From positions 1-39,406 of the forward strand of contig DVIQ01000058.1 in NCBI GenBank assembly GCA_018711185.1: a DNA stretch of 39,406 nucleotides. The letters are read 5' to 3'. Shown piece by piece: positions 8,554 through 15,508 of this stretch. The notes below the pieces were generated by a model. It did no database searches. It worked only from the letters and a program-made list of their open reading frames with translations, and had not been told where the DNA came from. This DNA is from Candidatus Limivivens intestinipullorum (GTDB taxonomy: Bacteria; Bacillota; Clostridia; Lachnospirales; Lachnospiraceae). Numbering within the stretch: the stretch's first letter is position 1; each line of letters begins with the position of its first letter. The position numbers and the translations under genes were made by a program.

Positions 8554-9243
8554 TTACATGAGATCCTGTTCCTTAAAGCTGATATAGGAATGGTCTCCCA
8601 AAATTACATGGTCTAACAGCGGAATGCCGAGCATATCCCCGGCGTTCTGGACTCTTCTGGTGAGAAGGCGGTCGTCGCTGCTGGGGGACGGATCTCCGCT
8701 GGGATGATTATGTACCAGGACAATACTCACTGCCTGGTAGTGCAAAGCCTCCAGGAAAATCTCCCTGGGTGAAATCATGGAACCGGTGGCTGTCCCCTTG
8801 GAAATCACCTTATCTCCAAGAAGCCGGCATTTGGCGTTCAGCATCATGAGAACCACCTGCTCCTGGCTGCTGTGGCGCAGATCCTCCATATAGTAGTCCG
8901 CAATCGTTGAGGGATGCAGAAAACTAAGGCCTGCCCGCGAGGATTCCTTCGCGATCCTGCGCGACAGCTCCAGAATGCATTTTATCTGTATGGCTTTTAC
9001 CTTCCCAATTCCGTGGAGTTTCATCAGATCGTTTACCGTAAGTTGATGAAGGCCCAGCAGGCCCTTCTGGGCTGCAGGAGCATTCAGAACAGATTTGGCC
9101 AAGTCCAGTGCCGAAACGCCCTGGGACCCTGTACGCAAGATAACAGCCAGAAGTTCTGCATCAGTAAGTGCCCTGACGCCTAAGAGCAGAGATTTTTCAT
9201 AAGGCTTTTCATCTTCCGGTAATTGTTTCATAGTGAATTTCAT
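8554..9243 (-). CDS. radC: RadC family JAB/MPN-domain protein
   Basis: A 229-aa protein with the N-terminal UPF0758 region (KPYEKSLLLGVRALTDAELLAVILRTG), a helix-hairpin-helix-like segment (LHGIGKVKAIQIK), and a C-terminal JAB metalloprotease-type domain. The metal motif is HNHPSGDPSPSSDD, with H178, H180 and D191 in HxH-x7-SxxD spacing. Its biochemical role is unsettled despite the DNA-repair name. The start at 9241-9243 was chosen because GGAGGG precedes it directly and the protein then begins MKFTMKQLPEDEKPYEKSLL. It is the first gene of the shape cluster and lies 12 bp before the MreB-like gene. Confidence 0.93.
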   Translation of the reverse strand: MKFTMKQLPEDEKPYEKSLLLGVRALTDAELLAVILRTGSQGVSALDLAKSVLNAPAAQKGLLGLHQLTVNDLMKLHGIGKVKAIQIKCILELSRRIAKESSRAGLSFLHPSTIADYYMEDLRHSSQEQVVLMMLNAKCRLLGDKVISKGTATGSMISPREIFLEALHYQAVSIVLVHNHPSGDPSPSSDDRLLTRRVQNAGDMLGIPLLDHVILGDHSYISFKEQDLM

Positions 9244-9284
9244 ATACCCTCCGGCCTCTCCCGGCACCGGAAATATTTAAAAAC

Positions 9285-9306
9285 ACTATAAGCATTTCTC
9301 ATTTTA
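9285..9306 (-). promoter_or_regulatory. Possible promoter of the radC-mre-min operon
   Basis: On the minus strand two AT-rich boxes precede radC: TATAGT (9285-9290 on the plus strand as ACTATA) and TAAAAT (9301-9306 as ATTTTA). TATAGT has only a weak TTTGTG at 17-bp spacing. No TTGACA-like partner was found for either, so the exact start site is uncertain. Confidence 0.35.
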
Positions 9307-9369
9307 ACACAAAATTAAAATGATGTATACACCAGGAATCTTAATTTTTTGTTACCATTTTCTCGTGGA

Positions 9370-9436
9370 CAGTTCAGCTATGCTGAGCCGTAACTGGATA
9401 AATTCGTAACAGTCCATCCTTGCTGAACCGTTACAT
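9370..9436. repeat. Two tandem degenerate hairpin units in the radC/methyltransferase intergenic region
   Basis: The segment holds two imperfect copies of one pattern: AACAGT or GACAGT, then CAGC or CA, a short gap, GCTGAnCCGTTAC or GCTGAGCCGTAAC. Unit one runs at about 9370-9394 and contains the arms CAGTT/AACTG and CAGC/GCTG. Unit two runs at about 9405-9435 and has arms GTAAC/GTTAC. They look like small dispersed palindromic repeats rather than a terminator, because no T-run follows. Their function is unknown. Confidence 0.5.
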
Positions 9437-9446
9437 GCAAATTCCA

Positions 9447-9475
9447 TTAAAAATCGCCTGCGGCGGTGGGATTTT
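9447..9475 (+). other. Hairpin with AAAAATC/GATTTTT arms upstream of methyltransferase
   Basis: The arms AAAAATCGCC (9449-9458) and GGCG...GATTTTT (about 9462-9475) can pair with a small asymmetric bulge. It resembles a terminator ending in five T residues, but no gene is known to read into it on the plus strand. It may insulate the region or be a leader structure. Confidence 0.4.
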
Positions 9476-9486
9476 TCAAAATGATA

Positions 9487-9495
9487 TGGTAAAAT
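9487..9495 (+). promoter_or_regulatory. Extended -10 promoter of the methyltransferase gene
   Basis: TGG directly followed by TAAAAT (9490-9495) makes a TGn extended -10 element. No good -35 sits 17 bp upstream (TGGGAT), which is tolerated in extended -10 promoters. Transcription would start near 9502, about 50 bases before the ATG at 9552. Confidence 0.5.
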
Positions 9496-9551
9496 GGGAA
9501 AGACGCGCCGCATCGGCATTCCGATTCAGAAAGAGAGGAAATTAAAAATTT

Positions 9552-10286
9552 ATGAAAGAAAATAAATACGATGATGAGAACTTTTTTCAGAAATACAGTG
9601 AAATGTACCGTTCCGTCCACGGTCTGGCGGGTGCCGGGGAATGGCAGGCCCTTCGGGGGCTTCTCCCGGATTTTCGTGGAAAGCGTGTGCTGGATTTGGG
9701 CTGCGGCTACGGCTGGCACTGCAAATACGCGGCCGAGCAGGGCGCCCGGGAAGTTCTCGGAACGGACATTTCCCGCAAAATGCTGCAGAAAGCCCAAAGC
9801 ATAAACACAGACCCGGCCATTGCCTATCAGCGCGCCGCCATGGAGGATCTGGATTTTGAGGACGCCTCCTTTGATGTGGTATTCAGCTCCCTGGCTTTTC
9901 ACTATGTCCGGGATTATGGGGAGCTGGTACGGAAAATCAGCCGCTGGCTGAAGCCGGGCGGCGCCTTTGTTTTCTCTGTGGAGCACCCGGTCTTCACATC
10001 CGCTGGCTCCCAGGACTGGTATTACGGCATAGACGGGGAAATCCTTCATTTTCCAGTGGATAACTATTATTATGAAGGCTTCAGAGACGCGGTATTTCTT
10101 GGCGAGCACGTTACAAAATATCACCGCACCCTTACCACCTATCTGAGCGTTCTGCTGGATAATGGGTTTTCCATACAGCGCGTGGTGGAACCCATGCCGC
10201 CTTCGGATATGATGGCGCTTCCGGGCATGAAGGACGAAATGCGCCGTCCCATGATGCTCTTGATTTCCGCCCGCAAGCCTGCCTGA
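9552..10286 (+). CDS. Class I SAM-dependent methyltransferase
   Basis: A 244-aa cytoplasmic protein with the Rossmann-type methyltransferase motifs in order. Motif I is VLDLGCGYGWHCKYAAEQG (about residues 45-63). TDIS follows as the ribose-binding acidic strand. FDVVFSSLAFHYVRD is motif IV, and LKPGGAFVFSVEHPVF is the post-IV strand. It transfers a methyl group from S-adenosylmethionine to an unknown small-molecule acceptor; UbiE/BioC-like proteins are the nearest general group. An AGAGAGGAAA site lies about 10 bases before the ATG. It stands alone between two minus-strand clusters, with its own promoter and a strong terminator. The substrate cannot be told from sequence. Confidence 0.85.
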   Translation: MKENKYDDENFFQKYSEMYRSVHGLAGAGEWQALRGLLPDFRGKRVLDLGCGYGWHCKYAAEQGAREVLGTDISRKMLQKAQSINTDPAIAYQRAAMEDLDFEDASFDVVFSSLAFHYVRDYGELVRKISRWLKPGGAFVFSVEHPVFTSAGSQDWYYGIDGEILHFPVDNYYYEGFRDAVFLGEHVTKYHRTLTTYLSVLLDNGFSIQRVVEPMPPSDMMALPGMKDEMRRPMMLLISARKPA

Positions 10287-10297
10287 CCGGGAACGCC

Positions 10298-10341
10298 AAT
10301 ACAGGCTTTTCCGTCAGAAAACGGAGGGCCTGTATTTTTTT
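10298..10341 (+). terminator. Rho-independent terminator after the methyltransferase gene
   Basis: The arms AATACAGGC (10298-10306) and GCCTGTATT (10328-10336) are perfectly complementary. An inner CCGT/ACGG pair lies between them, and a run of seven T residues (10335-10341) follows. It begins 12 bp after the stop codon. It overlaps the last codons of the convergent FAD protein gene. Confidence 0.9.
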
Positions 10342-11906
10342 ATAACCGCTTCCGCCACCTTGAGCCCGTCCATTGCCGCTGATGTGATGCCTCCGGCATA
10401 GCCTGCCCCTTCTCCGCAAGGATACAGCCCTTTCACGCTGCTTTCCAGTCCATCATCTCTGATAATGCGGACCGGCGAGGAAGTGCGGCTCTCAACGCCG
10501 GATAAAAGGGCATCCGGTCGGTCAAAGCCCTGGAGGAGGGAGCCGCAGTCACGGATTCCCTGGGCCAGGGATGCCGCAAGCTCGTCGGGGAAACAGCTTC
10601 TGACATCCGCGAAGGCCCACGCCCCGCGGCAGCAGGGAGCAATCTCACCCAGGGCCTTGCTGGGCCGTCCATGAAGAAAGTCGTCGAAAAGCTGTACCGG
10701 GATTTTCCCGCCGGCCGCCTGCCAGGCCGCTTCCTCAAGGCGCCTTTGAAAAGCCATTCCCGCCAGCACATCGCCGGAACCGAAATCTTCCGGTCTCACC
10801 GTCACCACCATGGCGCTGTTGGCGTTTCTGCCGTCCCGGGCATGGTAGCTCATGCCATTTATAGCCAGTCTTCCGGGCTCTGAGGAGGCGTTGACCACAT
10901 AGCCGCCGGGACACATACAGAATGAATACACCCCTCTGCCATTTGGCAAATTTCTGGTTAAGCGGTAATCAGCGGCAGGCAGGACGCTTCCTCTGGGCTG
11001 TCCGTACTGGGCCAGGTCGATCATTTCCTGGGGATGTTCGATCCGCACGCCTACGGCGAAGGCCTTGGCTTCCATCCGGACCTGCTTTTTACGCAGCATC
11101 CCGAAAGTATCCCTTGCGCTGTGTCCGGGGGCCAGGACCAGAACCTGACAGGGAATACGCTCCTGTCCGTTGATCTCAATCTCCTGAAGAACGCCGTCCT
11201 CCCAAAAAAGATCAGTCAGACAGGCCGAAAAGCGAACCTCTCCTCCCTCTTTTACAATCTCCTCCCGGATCGCGCAAACCACCCGGCTTAAAATATCCGT
11301 GCCGATATGCGGGCGGTTTATCCACAGAATATCCTCCGGCGCTCCTGCCCGGACAAAGCTTTCCAGAACAAAGCGGTTGCGTCCGGATACATCCTTTACC
11401 GCGGTATTTAACTTTCCATCGGAAAAGGTTCCCGCTCCGCCCTCTCCGAACTGAACGTTGGAGCCGGGGTTCAACGCCCCGGTTTTCCAGAAATCTTCCA
11501 CATCCTTTATCCTGGTCTCCACATCATGGCCACGTTCCAGAAGCAGCGGGCGATAGCCCATCCTGGCCAGGAGAAGGCCGGCAAAAAGGCCGGCAGGGCC
11601 GGTCCCCACGATTACCGGCCGATGGGAAAGCGGCTGATTTCCGGGTGCGGGAAAGCGGTAGCGCGTCTCTTTAACTTCTTCGATGCCGGTTTTCTTTTTC
11701 TTTAAAATCCGGTTCTGTCCTTTTACCTTTGCGTCAATGACATAACTGTAAAAGAGCCGCGGCTTTTTCCTGGCGTCCAGGGAACGCTTGCGGATATGGT
11801 AAGCGATCAGATCGCTCTCCGGTATGGAGAGGGCCTTTAATACCACCTGGGTAAGCTGCTCTTCCGTATGAGCAACGGGAAGTTTAAGCTGTTGCATGCG
11901 AATCAT
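10314..11906 (-). CDS. NAD(FAD)-utilising dehydrogenase-like flavoprotein
   Basis: A 530-aa protein. An N-terminal region of about 95 residues (ferredoxin-like in this family) carries KRSLDARKKPRLFYSYVIDAKV. An FAD-binding Rossmann domain follows with GTGPAGLFAGLLLARMGY. FGEGGAGTFSDGKLNT, LAPGHSARDTF and a terminal GEGAGYAGGITSAAMDGLK FAD/NAD motif complete it. It belongs to the widespread uncharacterised FAD-dependent protein family (COG2509-like); the substrate is unknown. The ATG at 11904-11906 has AGGAGG upstream and overlaps the stop of the previous FAD gene as ATGA, so the two are coupled. A longer upstream frame was rejected because it lies wholly inside the preceding gene. Confidence 0.85.
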   Translation of the reverse strand: MIRMQQLKLPVAHTEEQLTQVVLKALSIPESDLIAYHIRKRSLDARKKPRLFYSYVIDAKVKGQNRILKKKKTGIEEVKETRYRFPAPGNQPLSHRPVIVGTGPAGLFAGLLLARMGYRPLLLERGHDVETRIKDVEDFWKTGALNPGSNVQFGEGGAGTFSDGKLNTAVKDVSGRNRFVLESFVRAGAPEDILWINRPHIGTDILSRVVCAIREEIVKEGGEVRFSACLTDLFWEDGVLQEIEINGQERIPCQVLVLAPGHSARDTFGMLRKKQVRMEAKAFAVGVRIEHPQEMIDLAQYGQPRGSVLPAADYRLTRNLPNGRGVYSFCMCPGGYVVNASSEPGRLAINGMSYHARDGRNANSAMVVTVRPEDFGSGDVLAGMAFQRRLEEAAWQAAGGKIPVQLFDDFLHGRPSKALGEIAPCCRGAWAFADVRSCFPDELAASLAQGIRDCGSLLQGFDRPDALLSGVESRTSSPVRIIRDDGLESSVKGLYPCGEGAGYAGGITSAAMDGLKVAEAVIKKYRPSVF

Positions 11907-13123
11907 ACGTTTCCTCCTGCGTGTTTTCCGGCAAGAAAGCCGGTGGTCCAGGCCCACTGGAGGTTGTAGCCTCCGCAGGGGCCGTCTGCATCCAGAAGCT
12001 CCCCGGTCATGTAAAGCCCCGGCACAAGCCGGGATTCCATAGTCCGGGGGAAGATTTCCGTCAGAAGCACGCCGCCGCTGCAGCACTGGGCGGCCTCAAA
12101 GCCTTTGGAGCCCGTTACCGTAAGGCGGACATTTGAGGCGGTTTCCAAAAGCCGTCCCATGGCATTCGTATCCGCCGGTTTTTTGGCCGGTACTCCCGCT
12201 GTCCGGATCAAAAAGGGTACCGCCTTTTTCGGGAAAATGCCCTCCAAAAGCTCCTCATTCGTCCCTGAAAAACTTCCGTTTAATATTTTTTCCACAGAGC
12301 CCATAAGAGACCGGACCGGAATGTCCGGAAGAAGATCAATCCGGGCCGTCACCTGTTTTCCCGCCTCCAGCGCGTTTACCGCAAAACGGCTGAGCTGAAA
12401 CACGGCGATCCCGGATATGCCATAGCCGGTCCACTGAAGCTCTCCTGCTTCCTGCAAAACCGTTTCTTCCGAAGAGGCAGAAATTGAAATCCTGGCAGGC
12501 ATCCGTACCCCATCCAGGGTATGGGAGAGCGTTTCTTTTGTCTTCAGCGCCACCAGCGCCGGAAGGAACGGCGCTGTTTTATGTCCAAGCTTTCCGGCAA
12601 GGGCCAGACCGCTGCCATCTGAGCCAGTGACCGGGGCCGCCTTGCTTCCGCAGGAGAGGATCACCCGGTCCGCAGGATAGCGCCAGTCCTCTGTCTCCAC
12701 CAGAAAACCCTGCCCATCCCGGCGGATGTCCGACACCTTCTGGCGGTATTTCAGACGTACCCGGCGCCTGACGGCCTCTCTGAGCAGGCAGTCTAAAACT
12801 GAAGCCGCCTGGCCGCTTCTTGGATACACAAGGCCTCCGTCCCGCTCTGTGCAGAACAGGCCGATGCTTTCAAAAAACGCCAGGGTCTCCCCGGGCGGAA
12901 AGGCTTTCACAATGCCCTCGGCAAGCCCCGGGTTTCTTCCCCGGTAAACCGGAGTGTGCCCGGCGCTCAGATTCGTCAGATTGCAGCGCCCGTTACCAGT
13001 GGTCAGAAGCTTTTTCCCCGGCTTTTCCATTCCGTCGAGAACCGTAACCCGGGCCCCGGACGCGGCGGCCTGGATGGCCGCCATCAGTCCCGAAGCGCCG
13101 GCTCCGATTACCACAATTTCCAT
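11903..13123 (-). CDS. HI0933/YhiN (BaiN-like) family FAD-dependent oxidoreductase
   Basis: A 406-aa flavoprotein. It begins MEIVVIGAGASGLMAA (dinucleotide-binding GxGxxG), followed by the family hallmark PGKKLLTTGNGRCNLTN. It ends with GLYMTGELLDADGPCGGYNLQWAWTTGFLAG, the second FAD-binding block. Family members are annotated as aminoacetone oxidase or BaiN-like flavoproteins; the real substrate is not settled. The start at 13121-13123 is preferred because GGAG lies 8 bases upstream. An ATG two codons earlier is only 2 bases from that site. It overlaps the next FAD gene by 4 bp and follows the PLP enzyme gene by 49 bp. Confidence 0.85.
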   Translation of the reverse strand: MEIVVIGAGASGLMAAIQAAASGARVTVLDGMEKPGKKLLTTGNGRCNLTNLSAGHTPVYRGRNPGLAEGIVKAFPPGETLAFFESIGLFCTERDGGLVYPRSGQAASVLDCLLREAVRRRVRLKYRQKVSDIRRDGQGFLVETEDWRYPADRVILSCGSKAAPVTGSDGSGLALAGKLGHKTAPFLPALVALKTKETLSHTLDGVRMPARISISASSEETVLQEAGELQWTGYGISGIAVFQLSRFAVNALEAGKQVTARIDLLPDIPVRSLMGSVEKILNGSFSGTNEELLEGIFPKKAVPFLIRTAGVPAKKPADTNAMGRLLETASNVRLTVTGSKGFEAAQCCSGGVLLTEIFPRTMESRLVPGLYMTGELLDADGPCGGYNLQWAWTTGFLAGKHAGGNV

Positions 13124-13172
13124 ATCCATCGCTCCTTTGTCGTCTGTCTTTCATCAGGAAAGTCCGAACGGA

Positions 13173-14459
13173 TCAACCAGGCAGCCGCACAAGACCTGCC
13201 TCGAACAGCTTCTGCAGGGCCATCAAAATGCCGGCTTTGGCGTGATGCCAGGTAAGACCTCCCTGAAAATAGACGGCGTAGGGCGGCTTAATGGGGCCGT
13301 CGGCGCTCAGCTCGATGGAGGAACCCTGTACAAAAGCTCCCGCCGCCATAATCACATCGCTGTCGTAGCCGGGCATAGCCCAGGGTTCCGGCGTCACATA
13401 GCTGTCCACCGGAGCAGCCGCCTGGATGCCCTTGCAGAAGGCAATGACTCCTTCCGGGCTTCCAAGTGTCACAGCCTGGATAATGTCATAGCGCGGCTCC
13501 GTTCCGTTTGGAACAACCGGAAAGCCCAGGCTTTCGAAGATATTTGCCGCGAAGATTGCTCCCTTTAAAGCTCCGTTTACCACGGAGGGTGCCAGAAACA
13601 GCCCCTGGTAAAAGGACTTGTTCACTCCAAGGGAAGCGCCCACCTCTTTGCCCAGGCCGGGGGTGGTCAGGCGGCAGGCCGCGTTTTCGATGCATTCCTC
13701 CGTACCCGCGATGTAGCCGCCGATGGGGGCCAGCCCGCCGCCGGGATTCTTGATCAGAGAACCCACCGTCATGTCCGCTCCCACATCCGAGGGTTCTGTG
13801 CGCTCCACAAATTCCCCGTAGCAGTTGTCCACCATGCAGATCAGATCCGGACGGATGGATTTCACAAAAGCGATGGCCTCTCCGATTTGCTCCACGGAAA
13901 GGGTCGGACGGGTCTGGTAGCCCTTGGACCGCTGGATGGCCACCATCCTCGTCTTTGGCGTAATGGCCTCGCGGATGCCGTCAAAATCAAAGGAGCCGTC
14001 CTCCAAAAGATCCACCTGGCGGTAGGTCACTCCGTACTCGGCCAGGGAACCCCTGGACGGCCGGATGCCGATTACCTCCTCCAACGTATCGTAAGGCTTT
14101 CCGGAAATACTCAAAAGCTCGTCGCCCGGTCTTAAATTTCCCGACAGAGCGATCCCAAGCGCATGGGTTCCGCAGGTAATCTGCGGTCTTACCAGAGCCG
14201 TCTGCGTATGAAATACCGAAGCGTAAACCGCCTCCAGGGTATCCCTGCCGGCATCGTTATAGCCGTAGCCAGTGGTGCCGCTTAAGTGTTCCATGCTCAC
14301 GCGGTTTTTCTGCATGGCCAGAAGCACTTTCAGTTGGTTGTATTCCGCCGTCTCGTCCAATCCTTCAAACCGTTTTTTTAAGGATGCTTCCACGCGCTCC
14401 CCATAGCTCAGGACCTGACTGCAGATCCCGATTTCCCGGTAGATTGATTCCATTGTCAT
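13173..14459 (-). CDS. PLP-dependent enzyme, methionine gamma-lyase/aluminium-resistance family
   Basis: A 428-aa fold-type I PLP enzyme. Visible blocks are SGTTGYGYNDAGRDTLE, ITCGTHALGIALSGNLRPGD (cofactor phosphate region), MVDNCYGEFVE (Asp for the PLP nitrogen) and GSLIKNPGGGLAPIGGYIAG, with the probable Schiff-base lysine at K237. These are hallmarks of the family annotated as aluminium-resistance protein, YnbB or methionine gamma-lyase-like. In many Firmicutes it lies near hfq or miaA, and here miaA is 57 bp upstream. The physiological substrate is uncertain. The ATG at 14457-14459 has AGAGG 6 bases upstream. Confidence 0.88.
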   Translation of the reverse strand: MTMESIYREIGICSQVLSYGERVEASLKKRFEGLDETAEYNQLKVLLAMQKNRVSMEHLSGTTGYGYNDAGRDTLEAVYASVFHTQTALVRPQITCGTHALGIALSGNLRPGDELLSISGKPYDTLEEVIGIRPSRGSLAEYGVTYRQVDLLEDGSFDFDGIREAITPKTRMVAIQRSKGYQTRPTLSVEQIGEAIAFVKSIRPDLICMVDNCYGEFVERTEPSDVGADMTVGSLIKNPGGGLAPIGGYIAGTEECIENAACRLTTPGLGKEVGASLGVNKSFYQGLFLAPSVVNGALKGAIFAANIFESLGFPVVPNGTEPRYDIIQAVTLGSPEGVIAFCKGIQAAAPVDSYVTPEPWAMPGYDSDVIMAAGAFVQGSSIELSADGPIKPPYAVYFQGGLTWHHAKAGILMALQKLFEAGLVRLPG

Positions 14460-14516
14460 TTCTTTCCTCTCGCTTTCCTTATCAGGCGGATATTCGCAAT
14501 CCGCTTTGCTGTTCGA

Positions 14517-15497
14517 TTAAACGCCCTGTCTGTGTTCCCGCAAAACGGGAGGGCAGATCCCCTTTTCCTTCAGCGCATCTTTCATAAAATCAAGGATGCG
14601 CTCCTCGTCGTTTTCAAAGGCTTCCCGCTCTATCCAGGTGACATCCCGCTCCCGGCGAAACCAGGTGAGCTGGCGCTTGGCAAAATGGCGGGTATCCCGC
14701 TTCAGCACCCGGACGGCCTCCTCATAGTCGATCCGGCCGTCCAGATAATCAAGGATTTCCTTATATCCCAGCCCCTGCATGGAAACCATGTCTCTGGTAC
14801 AGCCGGCTTCTTTTAAGGCTTTTACCTCGTCTACCAGACCTGCTTCCAGCATGGCATCCACCCGCCGGTCGATGCGTTCATACAGCCGGGCCCGGTCCTG
14901 GTTCAGCACAAAATAGGCGAAATTGTAGGGGGATTCCTTCTGCCGCTCCCGCTCGTTGTGGCCGGAAATGGGTTCTCCGGTTTCCTGATAGTATTCCAGG
15001 GCGCGGATCGTCCGCTTGATATTGTTTTCATGAATCTGCTTTGCTGCCTCAGGATCGACCGCCTCCAGAAGGCCATGGAGATACGCGGGGCCCTTTTCGG
15101 CTGCCAGCGCTTCCAGATGGCGGCGGTATGCCCCGTCCTGACCGTTCTGGGTAAAATCAATGTCATAGAGCACCGCCTGAATATAAAAACCCGTTCCCCC
15201 GGTGAGAATCGGGATATGCCCCCGGCCGTAGATCTCCTGAATACACGCCTTGGCGCATTCCTGGAAACGAACCACGTGAAATTCTTCCCAGGGTTCCAGG
15301 ATGTCAATGAGATGGTGAGAGACGCCCTCCATCTCATCCGGACGTATTTTCGCGGAGCCGATGTCCATGCCTTTGTACACCTGCATGGAATCGGCAGACA
15401 GGATCTCTCCTCCCACGGCCTTGGCCAACCGGATCGAAAGGGCGGTTTTTCCCACGGCCGTGGGGCCTGTCAGTATAATCAAAGGAGGTTTCTTCAT
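14517..15497 (-). CDS. miaA: tRNA dimethylallyltransferase MiaA
   Basis: A 326-aa enzyme that adds a dimethylallyl group to N6 of A37 in tRNAs reading UNN codons. The N-terminal P-loop GPTAVGKTAL is followed by SADSMQVYKGMDIGSAK, GVSHHLIDILEPWEEFHV, LTGGTGFYIQAVLYDIDF and the tRNA-binding QLTWFRRE near the C-terminus. Length is normal. It lies 11 bp after mutL. Its product is the substrate for MiaB, encoded at the head of the same gene run, so both steps of ms2i6A37 synthesis are encoded together. Confidence 0.95.
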   Translation of the reverse strand: MKKPPLIILTGPTAVGKTALSIRLAKAVGGEILSADSMQVYKGMDIGSAKIRPDEMEGVSHHLIDILEPWEEFHVVRFQECAKACIQEIYGRGHIPILTGGTGFYIQAVLYDIDFTQNGQDGAYRRHLEALAAEKGPAYLHGLLEAVDPEAAKQIHENNIKRTIRALEYYQETGEPISGHNERERQKESPYNFAYFVLNQDRARLYERIDRRVDAMLEAGLVDEVKALKEAGCTRDMVSMQGLGYKEILDYLDGRIDYEEAVRVLKRDTRHFAKRQLTWFRRERDVTWIEREAFENDEERILDFMKDALKEKGICPPVLREHRQGV

Positions 15498-15508
15498 AAC
15501 TACAGTCC

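Noticed and set aside
9447..10124. A 225-codon minus-strand frame opposite the methyltransferase
   Set aside because: The plus-strand frame holds all methyltransferase motifs; the minus frame has none and runs through the plus-strand promoter and hairpin.
11907..12086. N-terminal extension of the 530-aa FAD protein
   Set aside because: It lies inside the preceding FAD gene in another frame and has no family similarity, while ATGA coupling and AGGAGG mark the start at 11906.
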